From the NCBI GenBank assembly GCA_004295015.1, contig SHNE01000053.1, forward strand, positions 1 to 64,000: a DNA stretch of 64,000 nt, in the 5' to 3' direction. Positions within the stretch are counted from its first letter, which is position 1. Every line of letters begins with the position of its first letter. Of this stretch, positions 1-8,407 are shown piece after piece. The notes under the pieces were generated by a model. The model was not told the DNA's origin, did not search any database, and saw only the letters and a program-made list of their open reading frames with translations. The stretch is from Bacteroidota bacterium (GTDB lineage: Bacteria; Bacteroidota; Bacteroidia; AKYH767-A; 2013-40CM-41-45). Position numbers and translations under genes: made by a program.

Positions 1-66
1 GTGCGGCTGGCAGGGTCAATTGGTCTTGATTTTTTTGCTTACTTTTTTCATCAAGGAAAAAAGTGA
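1..66 (+). other. Open tail ending in a hairpin at the window edge
   Basis: Read from base 1, the plus strand stays open for 21 codons (VRLAGSIGLDFFAYFFHQGK, then K) and stops at TGA 64-66. The last codons overlap a 9-bp perfect stem, ACTTTTTTC (41-49) with GAAAAAAGT (56-64), around a 6-base loop. It could be the last residues of a plus-strand gene starting outside the window, or a dispersed short element that happens to be open. There is no U-tract after the stem on either strand, so a classical terminator is not supported. Confidence 0.25.
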
Positions 67-131
67 GAAGGGGTTTGTGATTTGTAGAGGCATGTGTGAT
101 ATGGTAATCTGGAATTAGATGACTAAACCTA

Positions 132-2072
132 TCATTTTATCTTATATGCAAATGACATACTCTTCTTCATTTCCCTCTGCAGTTTCATGATCCTGGTATG
201 AGTTGATTCGGACCTTGCAAGTCTTTGTATATCCGAATTGGCTTTATAAAATGCACTGTGCTGGTCTAGCATTGCCTGAAAGTCGACAAGCTTGTCTAAT
301 GCACCTGCGTCTTCAAACAAGAGCGGCGATTTTAAAAATTTGAAATCCATATCCAGGAAATAATTTGAACTGCTTGAGTCACCGGGAACTGTCGACATAA
401 AGCATCCGGAAACGTAACGATTCGGATTGTATATCTTTTGATTCATATAAAAAACATGTGCACGAGGGTCAGTAAGAAAAGCCCGGTTTTCATTTTTGGA
501 AACTGTTTCAATTCGTCCGACAAGCTTTTTGAATAAGTCCATAAGTCTGACCGTACTCAAGTCGCATCCTGTAGTTATAACCTGATAAGGATGTTCTTTC
601 CTCAGCTCATCAATGAATGCATCGTAATCAGAAGCAATTGCTTTGTAAAACTTTGGATATTGCAGAGGCAGGATTCTATAATGCGTGAATTTAATATCAT
701 AATTGAGTACGATTAAATCAGGCCGAAAATTTTCCACGAGTCTGTAGTAATTATAAAGCATTACCGTTGTCCAGTCAGAAATAAGAACAACACTGTTTTG
801 TGGACAGGATTTATCCAGCAATTGCATTAATTCTTTTCCAACAGGGTAGGTTTTGCGATTGTGTGAACTGAAGTTTAAGACAACAGAAACAATCAACAGG
901 ATAGGAATGATGAAAGTCAATTTCCATTTTGTGAAGAATTCTCTTATTCCAAATAATACTGCAATCATTAATACCATGAAGGGTAAAAGCATATAGGCAT
1001 CTGTGCTTGCCCATTGATTGTTATTAATTTGATAGATGAATAGTATGAAAAAATAACTGAGTATGACTAACAATAAAGCGGTTTGTTTTCTTTTTATCAA
1101 AGAGTAAATTCCCAGGAACAGGAAAGGAACGAGAAGTCCTATCTGCATCATTGTTAATTTTAGAAAGAATGGTACTCGCGCCGAAATGATTGCTTTGGAT
1201 GTGTCAGTCAGATTTTTAGTATAGGCTCCGCCACGCACATGGAAAAATAATGCATCCAGTGTATCCGGTTTACTAAACATAAATAAGTATTCGTTTTGGG
1301 CACGAATGAACAGCCATCCATAAAATGCAAGTGTACATACTCCCGCAATTCCGGCCATCAACCAGAATTTTTTATTGCCCAGAACATTGAGGTATTCTAT
1401 GAAAAAGCTTTTTCGAGCTTCTTTGGTTTTTTTCTTTGGGCTATTTTCTTTTTTAGCTATTTCAAAAAGCTGCGGAATAAAAAAGAATGGAACGAAAGGA
1501 AGAAAAAATACCATGGTGACATGGTGGTTGCTAAAACCTAATGCAATACCAAAGCCTGCCAGAAAAAGATTCTTTAAGGCATGCTGATCGTTATAGTAAA
1601 CCAAGCCGAACAGCGTAATTGCCATGGCGAGACATTGGAAAGCGTAAACTTCAATGTTATTTGCCCATGCCCATGTGGTTGGCCCAACTGCGAAAGCCAA
1701 TGCAGTAAAGAATGCTACCCATCCGGCCCGGTTAACTTCCATTTCATTCGGATTGCTTAGAACTAGAATTTTCCTGAAGGAAAGGAATAGAAGAAATGAA
1801 GCAAGTGAAATGCAAAAACCGGAAAAGTAGGTGAGAGAGAGGATTACCGGGGCACCTATCATGGAACTCAAGCTTTCCCACATCATTGCGATTAGAATGT
1901 AGGCAGGAGTTCCGGGTGGATGAGCAATACTACCGAGGCTGATAACAGTTGCGAATTCAGCTGAATCATCAAACATCAGGGTATTGGCGCTGGTAACAAT
2001 ATACAGGGCAAATGGAAATGTAAAGCTGAGTATTGCAAGGAGGAGATCTGTTTTGTTTAGTGCTTTGTTCAT
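132..2072 (-). CDS. DUF2723 family multi-pass membrane protein
   Basis: The protein has 646 residues and about ten hydrophobic segments. Its N-terminal part carries the marks of the DUF2723/TMEM260-like family, which is related to protein O-mannosyltransferases of the GT-C fold: acidic residues in DDSAEF (35-40), just after the first membrane segment, and an HPPGTP motif (51-56). The C-terminal third is soluble and probably periplasmic. GT-C enzymes move sugars from lipid carriers to acceptors outside the membrane; that this one does so is an inference from fold. It is the last gene of an operon, 3 bp behind the EamA transporter. Family assignment is firm; substrate is unknown. Confidence 0.85.
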   Translation of the reverse strand: MNKALNKTDLLLAILSFTFPFALYIVTSANTLMFDDSAEFATVISLGSIAHPPGTPAYILIAMMWESLSSMIGAPVILSLTYFSGFCISLASFLLFLSFRKILVLSNPNEMEVNRAGWVAFFTALAFAVGPTTWAWANNIEVYAFQCLAMAITLFGLVYYNDQHALKNLFLAGFGIALGFSNHHVTMVFFLPFVPFFFIPQLFEIAKKENSPKKKTKEARKSFFIEYLNVLGNKKFWLMAGIAGVCTLAFYGWLFIRAQNEYLFMFSKPDTLDALFFHVRGGAYTKNLTDTSKAIISARVPFFLKLTMMQIGLLVPFLFLGIYSLIKRKQTALLLVILSYFFILFIYQINNNQWASTDAYMLLPFMVLMIAVLFGIREFFTKWKLTFIIPILLIVSVVLNFSSHNRKTYPVGKELMQLLDKSCPQNSVVLISDWTTVMLYNYYRLVENFRPDLIVLNYDIKFTHYRILPLQYPKFYKAIASDYDAFIDELRKEHPYQVITTGCDLSTVRLMDLFKKLVGRIETVSKNENRAFLTDPRAHVFYMNQKIYNPNRYVSGCFMSTVPGDSSSSNYFLDMDFKFLKSPLLFEDAGALDKLVDFQAMLDQHSAFYKANSDIQRLARSESTHTRIMKLQREMKKSMSFAYKIK

Positions 2073-2075
2073 GTC

Positions 2076-3044
2076 CTACAGAATTTGACTAATGAGTATT
2101 TTCAATTGGTCTCTCCAAATCAGAATTATAACACCGCCAATAGCCACAACTACTCCGGCAAAAGAGCGGAGACTGATTCGTTCTTTTAAAAGAATATATG
2201 AAAGCATAAGTGCAAATACAGGTACAAGAGAGAATATTGTTTGTGCTACAGATGCTTTTATAAAGGTTACAGTAAACAGACTTAAGGTAACGCCAAGAAC
2301 AGGTCCAAAGAAAGTTCCGGCAACAGCAAAACGTAATCCACTTTCCTTATTATTAAATATTGGTATTAGAATAGTTCGTAGTCTGCCCTGAAGGAACGAC
2401 AATAAATAGAGCGAAGCGGTCCCAATAAATAATCTGATAAAAGTAGCATGTAGTGGATTCACATCGCCATGTAATGAGTGTTCAGCGAGCATTCCTTTTT
2501 TTGCCAAAACCAAACCGGCTCCCTGACAGATTGCTGCCAGTAATCCGAAAATTATTCCTTTGCGAATACTCCCGTGTCCATGATCCGGGATGAGTTTTCT
2601 TTCTCCACGACTTAAACTAATCCATATAACCCCTACAATGGTAATAAACATTCCAAGGATTCCTATCCATGATAACTCTTCGCTGATTATAAAATAACCG
2701 ATGAGCAGAGTAGAGGCAGGAGCAAAGGTTGTTAGTACGCTTCCTATTCTGGGGCCCAGGATGGCATACATGGCAAATCCAAAATGATCTCCTACGGTGA
2801 GACCAATAATTCCCGACAGTCCAAGCCAAAACCAGGCAGTGGCATACTTGGAATCGAAGAGTAGAAAAAAGTCTTCATGTTGTATCACAAAAGCCGCCAT
2901 TCCAACGATCAAGAGCGCCAGGAGTAAACGGAAATGGTTTAAGGATTCAGATCCGAGTCGGCGGGCCGCCTGCGTAAAAGGAAAGATGCAAATGGACCAG
3001 GACAGGGTAGCTAAAAGGGCAAAGTTTATCCCGATGAAACTCAT
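2076..3044 (-). CDS. EamA/DMT-family transporter
   Basis: This 322-residue protein has about ten hydrophobic helices arranged as two homologous halves of five, the usual plan of the drug/metabolite transporter superfamily. The halves are visible as repeated short helices, for example around residues 85-150 and 225-315. The halves are joined by a charged stretch near residues 145-160. Such proteins export small metabolites or amino acids across the inner membrane; no substrate can be read from the sequence. The start overlaps the end of yggS by 4 bp (ATGA), so the two are translationally coupled. Confidence 0.85.
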   Translation of the reverse strand: MSFIGINFALLATLSWSICIFPFTQAARRLGSESLNHFRLLLALLIVGMAAFVIQHEDFFLLFDSKYATAWFWLGLSGIIGLTVGDHFGFAMYAILGPRIGSVLTTFAPASTLLIGYFIISEELSWIGILGMFITIVGVIWISLSRGERKLIPDHGHGSIRKGIIFGLLAAICQGAGLVLAKKGMLAEHSLHGDVNPLHATFIRLFIGTASLYLLSFLQGRLRTILIPIFNNKESGLRFAVAGTFFGPVLGVTLSLFTVTFIKASVAQTIFSLVPVFALMLSYILLKERISLRSFAGVVVAIGGVIILIWRDQLKILISQIL

Positions 3045-3742
3045 GTGCTTGTTTTCTTTCTTTCACCAAACAATGCAGAGCCAATACGAACAAGATTGCT
3101 ACCTTCTTCAATGGCAATTTTAAAATCAGAAGTCATTCCCATACTTAGGTATCTAAAGTTATTTGTGAGTTCAGGGAACTGTTTTTTTATCCTTTCAAAA
3201 AGTTGGTTCAAACCATTAAACTCTTTTCGAATAATTTCCGTATTTTCAGAAAAAGTTGCCATCCCCATGAGTCCTTCAATTTGAATATTCTTCATCTGTC
3301 TCAGATCAGCTGACATGAAGAAGCTATCAATTTCATTTACGGAGAAGCCAAATTTTGTTTCTTCAGATGCGATATGGATTTGAAGCAGTACAGACTGAAT
3401 CCGTTCACACCTGGCTGCTTGTTTATTAATTTCTTTGAGAAGTTTCAAGCTGTCGACGCCATGAATCAAATGAATGAATGGACTGATATACTTGACTTTG
3501 TTACTTTGAAGATGCCCAATAAAATGCCAATGAATATCTTTAGGTAGTTTTTCATGTTTTTCACAACATTCCTGAACGTAGTTTTCTCCAAAATCGCGAT
3601 GGCCGAGATTGTAAAGTGCCTGGATGCTTTCAATGGACTGCAATTTACTTACCGCAACCAATTTCACCTTCAAAGGAGAAAGTTCGCTTTTAATTCGGGT
3701 GTACTTTTCTTCAATAAGATTCACCCTGCAAAATATTGCCAT
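3041..3742 (-). CDS. YggS/PROSC family PLP homeostasis protein
   Basis: The protein has 233 residues, the usual length for the YggS family. It shows the N-terminal PLP-binding lysine in LVAVSKLQS (Lys33), the GENYVQE motif (52-58), HWHFIGHLQSNK after residue 70, and the C-terminal MGMTSDF...RIGSALFGER that holds the cofactor phosphate. The family folds as a single-domain alanine racemase-like barrel, binds PLP, and is thought to buffer free PLP and affect amino acid pools rather than catalyse a known reaction. It is the first gene of a three-gene minus-strand operon with the EamA transporter and the DUF2723 protein. Confidence 0.92.
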   Translation of the reverse strand: MAIFCRVNLIEEKYTRIKSELSPLKVKLVAVSKLQSIESIQALYNLGHRDFGENYVQECCEKHEKLPKDIHWHFIGHLQSNKVKYISPFIHLIHGVDSLKLLKEINKQAARCERIQSVLLQIHIASEETKFGFSVNEIDSFFMSADLRQMKNIQIEGLMGMATFSENTEIIRKEFNGLNQLFERIKKQFPELTNNFRYLSMGMTSDFKIAIEEGSNLVRIGSALFGERKKTST

Positions 3743-3744
3743 GA

Positions 3745-3777
3745 TTTGAATTTCCCAAGTCTAAATGACTAATTTTG
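3745..3777 (+). promoter_or_regulatory. Bacteroidota-type promoter for the glutathione peroxidase gene
   Basis: TTTG at 3745-3748, a 21-bp spacer and TAATTTTG at 3770-3777 match the phylum's TTTG / TAnnTTTG consensus. The predicted transcript starts near 3784 and would have a leader of about 120 bases before the ATG at 3904. The -35-like part lies just outside the divergent yggS start (3742). Confidence 0.4.
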
Positions 3778-3903
3778 TAATACTTATTCAGCGAGAAAGT
3801 TGAAAATCTGTTTATATGCTCATCAGACTGCATCTGAATGAACTTTTTCAAGAATCTATTGTTATACCCGCCAAAGAGATAAGTTCAGTATCAAAGCCCT
3901 TTT

Positions 3904-4479
3904 ATGAAGAAAATTTTTAAATATATAGGTATATCATTTACTGCCATATTGGGCGCCTGCGCACGACCGGCTGAAAGACCTTTGGAAATTCCTGTGTCGA
4001 AAGCCAGTTCTTCTATTTACTCAATTAAGCTTACTGATATTAACGGAGGGATAACAGACTTGTCAGTTTATAAAGGCAAGAAAATGCTGATTGTAAATAC
4101 CGCAAGCAAATGTGGTTATACTCATCAGTATGCTGACCTTGAAAGGTTACATAAAGAGTATGGCGATAAGATTGTTGTACTTGGATTTCCTTGCAACCAG
4201 TTTGGAGGACAGGAGCCGGGCACGGCAGAAGAGATAGGAGCATTTTGTCAGAAGAATTACGGGGTGACATTTCCTTTGTTTGAAAAATCGAACGTAAAAG
4301 GTGCTGACAAATCAGAATTGTATTCCTGGCTCACAGATAAATCCAAAAATGGTTGGAATGAACAGGAGCCAAGCTGGAATTTCTGCAAGTATGTTATTGA
4401 TGAGAAGGGGCAATTACTTGCCTTTTATCCTTCCAAGACTGATCCGTTTGATGAGCGAATCATTTCGTTGCTGAAGTGA
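3904..4479 (+). CDS. Glutathione peroxidase family lipoprotein (Cys type)
   Basis: The first 19 residues form a lipoprotein signal ending in ILGAC (Cys19), so the enzyme is expected to be anchored outside the cytoplasm. The mature part is a complete GPx domain. NTASKCGYT carries the peroxidatic Cys70 where selenoenzymes have Sec; FPCNQFGGQEPG carries Gln99 and Cys97; and WNF (158-160) completes the Cys-Gln-Trp-Asn tetrad. Bacterial Cys-type members usually reduce peroxides with thioredoxin rather than glutathione. A phylum-type promoter lies upstream and the gene appears monocistronic. It is convergent with the DUF1015 gene, 23 bp away. The usual WNFTKF is WNFCKY here, adding an extra Cys beside the active site. 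Confidence 0.93.
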   Translation: MKKIFKYIGISFTAILGACARPAERPLEIPVSKASSSIYSIKLTDINGGITDLSVYKGKKMLIVNTASKCGYTHQYADLERLHKEYGDKIVVLGFPCNQFGGQEPGTAEEIGAFCQKNYGVTFPLFEKSNVKGADKSELYSWLTDKSKNGWNEQEPSWNFCKYVIDEKGQLLAFYPSKTDPFDERIISLLK

Positions 4480-4502
4480 AGGATGCAGTTAATTTTATTA
4501 GA

Positions 4503-5747
4503 CTAGTTATCCAGTGAATGCAAAATCAATCCGCTTCTTAGCTTAGGCTCGAACCAGGTGGTTTTTGGAGGCATAATTTCACCGCTGTCAGCGATATCGA
4601 TCAGTTGTTTCATGCTCACCGGATAAAGTGCGAATGCCACTTTCATTTCACCTGAGTCTACTCTTTTTTCAAGTTCAGAAAGACCCCGGAGTCCACCAAC
4701 GAACTCAATTCTTTTATCAGTTCTTAGGTCTTTGATGTTTAAAATTGGCTCCAGAATGTGTTTTGAAAGCACCGTAACATCCAGGCTTAAAATCGGATCA
4801 TTGTCATTGTAAGCATCCTTGTGTGCAGTAAGTTTGTACCATACACCATCCAAATACATTCCGAATTCATGCAAGCAGGAAGGCTTGAAAATCTTTGTTC
4901 CGATTTTCTCTATCTCGAATTTATTCTCGAGACTCTTAAGAAATTGTTCACTGCTTAATCCATTGAGATCTTTAACAACTCTGTTATAATCCATTATTGC
5001 CAATTGGTCATCGGGAAAATGAACGGCGAGAAAATAGTTGTAAGCTTCTTTGCCGGTATGATTTTGGTTTTCTTTTCGTAGATCTTTACCGACAAGAGCA
5101 GCAGCTGCAGTTCTGTGATGCCCGTCGGCCACATACGTATTCAATTTTGCAAATTCAGAAATAATTGCTTGAATAGTTTTATCGTCACGAATGGTCCAAA
5201 AGGTATGACCGATACCTTCATCTGCAACGAAGTCATATTCCGGTTGTCCTTTTATTACTTCCTGAACGATTTTATCCAGTGCATCTACTTTAGGGTAAGC
5301 AAAAAATACAGGTTCGTAATTGAGCATACTTACACGAACATGCTTTTTACGATCTTCTTCTTTATCGGGACGTGTGAGTTCGTGTTTTTTAATCACATCA
5401 TTGAAATAATCTTCAATAGCAGCAGCAGCTACAATACCGTATTGACGACGACCATCCATCGTTTGAGCGTAAATATAAAGGCAATCTTTATCATCCTGGA
5501 AGAAAACACCGTCCTTCATCATCTTCGAAAAATTCTCTTTACCCTTCAAGTATATTTCAGGAGCGTAGTGATCAAAATCTTCCGGGAAATCTATTTCAGG
5601 TTTAATAACATGGTAAAATGAATAAGGATTTCCTGCAGCTTCCAGTTTAGCTTCTTTTTCATTCAATACGTCATAAGGCTTAGAAGCGATCTTCGTTGCG
5701 AACTCTTTCTTTGGACGGATACCTTTGAATGCTTTGATAATGGCCAT
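4503..5747 (-). CDS. DUF1015 family protein
   Basis: The protein has 414 residues, typical of DUF1015, with the family opening of an FKGIRP block and a SKPYDVL block. A central YVADGHHRTAAAALV motif (about residues 207-221) is the most conserved stretch and looks like a His-rich active or metal site. The biochemical function is not settled. In many Bacteroidota this gene sits with the serine biosynthesis genes serC and serA. Here it follows a class V aminotransferase by 28 bp, but no serA-like dehydrogenase lies between them. Probably a cytosolic enzyme co-expressed with that aminotransferase. Confidence 0.88.
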   Translation of the reverse strand: MAIIKAFKGIRPKKEFATKIASKPYDVLNEKEAKLEAAGNPYSFYHVIKPEIDFPEDFDHYAPEIYLKGKENFSKMMKDGVFFQDDKDCLYIYAQTMDGRRQYGIVAAAAIEDYFNDVIKKHELTRPDKEEDRKKHVRVSMLNYEPVFFAYPKVDALDKIVQEVIKGQPEYDFVADEGIGHTFWTIRDDKTIQAIISEFAKLNTYVADGHHRTAAAALVGKDLRKENQNHTGKEAYNYFLAVHFPDDQLAIMDYNRVVKDLNGLSSEQFLKSLENKFEIEKIGTKIFKPSCLHEFGMYLDGVWYKLTAHKDAYNDNDPILSLDVTVLSKHILEPILNIKDLRTDKRIEFVGGLRGLSELEKRVDSGEMKVAFALYPVSMKQLIDIADSGEIMPPKTTWFEPKLRSGLILHSLDN

Positions 5748-5775
5748 GTTTTGTAAATGAATTTTGTAATGTTTA

Positions 5776-6852
5776 TTAACTCAGTTTTAGAATATCCTCA
5801 ATTGTACCTGTCACTTCCATCATATCATCAATAGTGAGCTCTCCCATGTGGGCAATGCGAAAAGTTTTATCCTTAAGATCACCATAACCATTCGAAATGA
5901 TCATCCCTCTTTCCGATAATTCTTTGTTCAGATTTGCAACATTAATTTTACGCGTGTTATCGATGCATGTGACGGTGAGTGACTCAAATCCGGGTGCACT
6001 GAATGTTCGGAAGAAATGGTTTGCCCAATTGATGGTAAATTCACCTGTTTCAATGTGACGTATAAAGCGATTTTCAATTCCTTCTTTTAAAATCCGATCC
6101 ATTTGGAAATCGAGGGCAAACAGATGAGGTAGGGAGGGTGTGCAATGATACTGATGATCTTTCTGATCAATAAATCTTATCATAGTCTTGAAGTCGAGAT
6201 AATACCCTCTCTCGCCAATTTTATTAAAGCGATCTTCTGCTTTAGGTGACACAGACGCAAGTGAAATTCCCGGAGGAAGAGCAAGGGCCTTTTGTGATGA
6301 ACTGATGCAAATGTCTATACCCAATCTGTCTACTTCAATTTTAATGCCGCCCAATGAACTTACTGCATCAACCATCCATACAATATCAGGATATCTTTTC
6401 ATGACAGCTGAGATGGATTCAATCGGATTGGTAATTCCTACTGAAGTTTCGTTATGGGTGAGTGCGACGGTATCATATTTTCCTGTCTGAAGATATTTTT
6501 CAACAGTTTCCGGTAGTGTAGGCTGGCCGGGTGTTTCTTCGTGTAAATCTGCCGGAATACCATTCAATTGTGCAAGTTCCCACCAACGTTTACCAAAAGC
6601 GCCAACAGAAAATACGATGGCTTTTTTTTGCGTAGCACTTCTAATGGCTCCTTCCATCAGACCTGTACCGGATGAAGTGCTGAAAACAATTTTATTCTCA
6701 GTGAACATAAGCTGACGCATTTTTTCCGTAATGCTTCTTTGAAGAGCACTTGCATCTTTTGATCGATGTCCAATCATCGGAGTCGCCATTTTGGCCAATA
6801 CGTCAGGATGAACTTGAGTCGGTCCGGGTATAAATAATTTTTTAGCGTCCAT
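5776..6852 (-). CDS. Class V aminotransferase (alanine-glyoxylate / serine type)
   Basis: This is a fold-type I PLP enzyme of 358 residues. The N-terminus FIPGPTQVHPDVL is the hallmark of the alanine-glyoxylate and serine-pyruvate aminotransferase group, which also contains phosphoserine aminotransferases of SerC2 type. Asp162 in MVDAVSSLGG should hold the PLP ring nitrogen and Lys188 in ISSSQKAL should form the Schiff base. SSGTGLMEGAI (60-70) fits the phosphate-binding loop. Its position beside DUF1015 and near the ferredoxin and acyl-CoA reductase mirrors the serC slot in related genomes, so a role in serine synthesis is plausible but inferred; alanine:glyoxylate transamination is the alternative. 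Confidence 0.85.
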   Translation of the reverse strand: MDAKKLFIPGPTQVHPDVLAKMATPMIGHRSKDASALQRSITEKMRQLMFTENKIVFSTSSGTGLMEGAIRSATQKKAIVFSVGAFGKRWWELAQLNGIPADLHEETPGQPTLPETVEKYLQTGKYDTVALTHNETSVGITNPIESISAVMKRYPDIVWMVDAVSSLGGIKIEVDRLGIDICISSSQKALALPPGISLASVSPKAEDRFNKIGERGYYLDFKTMIRFIDQKDHQYHCTPSLPHLFALDFQMDRILKEGIENRFIRHIETGEFTINWANHFFRTFSAPGFESLTVTCIDNTRKINVANLNKELSERGMIISNGYGDLKDKTFRIAHMGELTIDDMMEVTGTIEDILKLS

Positions 6853-6878
6853 TTTTGTTGGTCATCTTTTCTCTTCGG

Positions 6879-6886
6879 CAAAGGTA
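6879..6886 (-). promoter_or_regulatory. -7 element TACCTTTG before the aminotransferase gene
   Basis: On the minus strand TACCTTTG lies 27 bp before the ATG at 6852 and matches TAnnTTTG exactly. The -33 TTG is not evident at the right distance (only TTTCG). This would give the aminotransferase-DUF1015 pair its own start, separate from the upstream secreted protein. Confidence 0.4.
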
Positions 6887-6933
6887 ATCATTGCCTTAGA
6901 ACTGGCGAAAGTCTTAAACATGTATTAGCTGAA

Positions 6934-7857
6934 TTAATTCTCCCTTTCTAAAAGCGGAGCCTCAACCGGCTTAGGCACATTCTTTTTAGGCTTCCATGTT
7001 GATCGAATGTCGATATCTTTTAAAAGAAACCAACGGCCGGATTTGAATTTAAAGGCATCGTAGGTTCCATCCGGACCTGCATCAGTGGGCCCGAGCGGAT
7101 TTGATGCATTGGTAAGGTGATCAAATACGATTATTTTTTTTCTTTCTTCATAGCGAAGTGTCATCGTAATTTGCGCTTTGAAATTAAAGATTACCCGATT
7201 TCGAAACACCCTTCCGGTTTTGAAAAGAGGGAAGCCGAACTTTGGCTGTTCCTTATCAAAGTACAATACATCAAGAAGCTTTTGTGTTGAATAATCATTG
7301 ATGGCTTTCCAGCCCAGCAAAGTGTAATATACTTTACCTGATTTTTTGGTTTGGATAATATCATAGTAAGCACACCCGTACCACCGGTCAGGTCTTAGCT
7401 TTTCTGCTTCCGGTTTCGAGATATTTTTTGATGAATCCTGAAGAGTAACAGTAAGAATTTCTCCTGTTCTTGTTTTATACTGGAGATAACCAAAAAAGGT
7501 ATATGTGCCTTCATTCTTACTTTGAAGAGCCCATGTGTATAGTTTTACTTTTTCATCAGGACTTAATTGAATGGATACATTTTTGAGGCTGTCAATTTTT
7601 TGATGGAAAGATTCAGGTTTATGCAGGAGTTCCTCAATATGAGTTATAAAAATGGAATTGGAAATGGTTCTTGAACTGTCATCCGGACCTTTTTGGATGA
7701 CCTTGATTAAAGAGTCGATATAGCTTACTTGTTCTGAGTCATTGTCGGTCGGTATTTGTGCAAGACTTTCCGGCATCGAGGAGCAAAGAAATCCTATCAC
7801 CAGAATTAATTCCGCGCGATTGAAAAATAGATTTTTTCTTTGGAACAGCTTCTTCAT
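6934..7857 (-). CDS. Secreted protein of unknown function
   Basis: I do not recognise this 307-residue protein. It begins with a basic stretch and a hydrophobic core ending in SLAQ (near residue 34), a likely Sec signal peptide. The mature part alternates charged and aromatic beta-like strands, contains a YGCAYYDI segment and a block reading FKSGRWFLLKDIDI, and ends in a basic, proline-rich tail. It has no T9SS sorting domain and no lipobox Cys, so it is probably periplasmic. It is separated from the upstream ferredoxin by a strong terminator and from the downstream aminotransferase by a promoter-like site, so it is probably its own unit. Confidence 0.7.
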   Translation of the reverse strand: MKKLFQRKNLFFNRAELILVIGFLCSSMPESLAQIPTDNDSEQVSYIDSLIKVIQKGPDDSSRTISNSIFITHIEELLHKPESFHQKIDSLKNVSIQLSPDEKVKLYTWALQSKNEGTYTFFGYLQYKTRTGEILTVTLQDSSKNISKPEAEKLRPDRWYGCAYYDIIQTKKSGKVYYTLLGWKAINDYSTQKLLDVLYFDKEQPKFGFPLFKTGRVFRNRVIFNFKAQITMTLRYEERKKIIVFDHLTNASNPLGPTDAGPDGTYDAFKFKSGRWFLLKDIDIRSTWKPKKNVPKPVEAPLLEREN

Positions 7858-7873
7858 TGCTACAAAAATAAAA

Positions 7874-7899
7874 ACCGCAACTCGTAAACGGGTTGCGGT
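7874..7899 (-). terminator. Rho-independent terminator after the ferredoxin gene
   Basis: ACCGCAAC (7874-7881) pairs with GTTGCGGT (7892-7899), extended by a wobble and two more pairs around the TAAA loop. Read on the minus strand, the stem is followed by TTTTATTTTTG. It sits between the ferredoxin stop (7924) and the next start (7857). Confidence 0.85.
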
Positions 7900-7923
7900 A
7901 AAATAAATTTTATCACGGTTAGA

Positions 7924-8274
7924 TTAAGCGACGTGTAAACGATCTTTTTTGGAAAGAAGATCTTCTTTTGATTCTCGGTAATCTGGATCGTCTACGCAAC
8001 AGTCGACCGGACAAACTGAGGCACATTGTGGTTCATCATGAAAACCCACACATTCAGTGCATTTATCTGTTACAATATAATAAATGTCCATGGAAACAGG
8101 TGTTTGCGCAGCGTCAGCATCCACTTCGTTACCGCTCAGTGTTTTAAACATTCCTTTGACACTCGTGCCATCGGAAAAACGCCATTCAGCACCGCCCTCA
8201 TAGATAGCGTTGTTAGGACATTCGGGTTCGCAAGCACCGCAATTGATACATTCTTCAGTTATCTTAATGGCCAT
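7924..8274 (-). CDS. 4Fe-4S dicluster ferredoxin
   Basis: The protein has 116 residues with two cluster motifs. The first is C9-x2-C12-x2-C15-x3-C19-P. The second is C72-x2-C75-x8-C84-x3-C88-P, with the longer spacing seen in ferredoxins of the Allochromatium/YfhL type. The two motifs are split by an insert of about 50 residues, longer than in simple clostridial ferredoxins and usual for the Bacteroidota version. It carries low-potential electrons in the cytosol; the partner is not visible. The gene is divergent from the acyl-CoA reductase gene, has its own promoter and is closed by a terminator. Confidence 0.93.
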   Translation of the reverse strand: MAIKITEECINCGACEPECPNNAIYEGGAEWRFSDGTSVKGMFKTLSGNEVDADAAQTPVSMDIYYIVTDKCTECVGFHDEPQCASVCPVDCCVDDPDYRESKEDLLSKKDRLHVA

Positions 8275-8370
8275 ATGGTTTTCCTTTCTACTTTTGAGGT
8301 TAAATTTCGCAACAAAATTAATTAGAATAAATTCAAATCAAAATAGAGAATGAGCTTATTTGATTTATGT

Positions 8371-8401
8371 CAAATATAGCTATTGTTCTGATTAACACCA
8401 A
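8371..8401 (-). promoter_or_regulatory. Promoter of the ferredoxin gene
   Basis: On the minus strand TTG (8401-8399), a 20-bp spacer and TATATTTG (8378-8371) give a full match to the Bacteroidota promoter consensus. The predicted leader is roughly 90 bases. The upstream element overlaps the bases just before the divergent acyl-CoA reductase ATG (8408), so the two genes share a compact control region. Confidence 0.6.
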
Positions 8402-8407
8402 TTTCTG

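Noticed and set aside
38-66. Hairpin after the DUF2723 gene, considered as its terminator
   Set aside because: On the minus strand the stem is followed by A-rich rather than U-rich sequence and it lies 66 bp beyond the stop.
3826-3841. Sixteen bases (GACTGCATCTGAATGA) shared with 44117-44132, considered as a dispersed repeat
   Set aside because: One 16-base match in 64 kb is expected by chance about once, and the flanks do not agree.
4111-4113. Possible selenocysteine codon at the glutathione peroxidase active site, given selD in the window
   Set aside because: The codon is TGT (Cys), and the protein is complete without any in-frame TGA.
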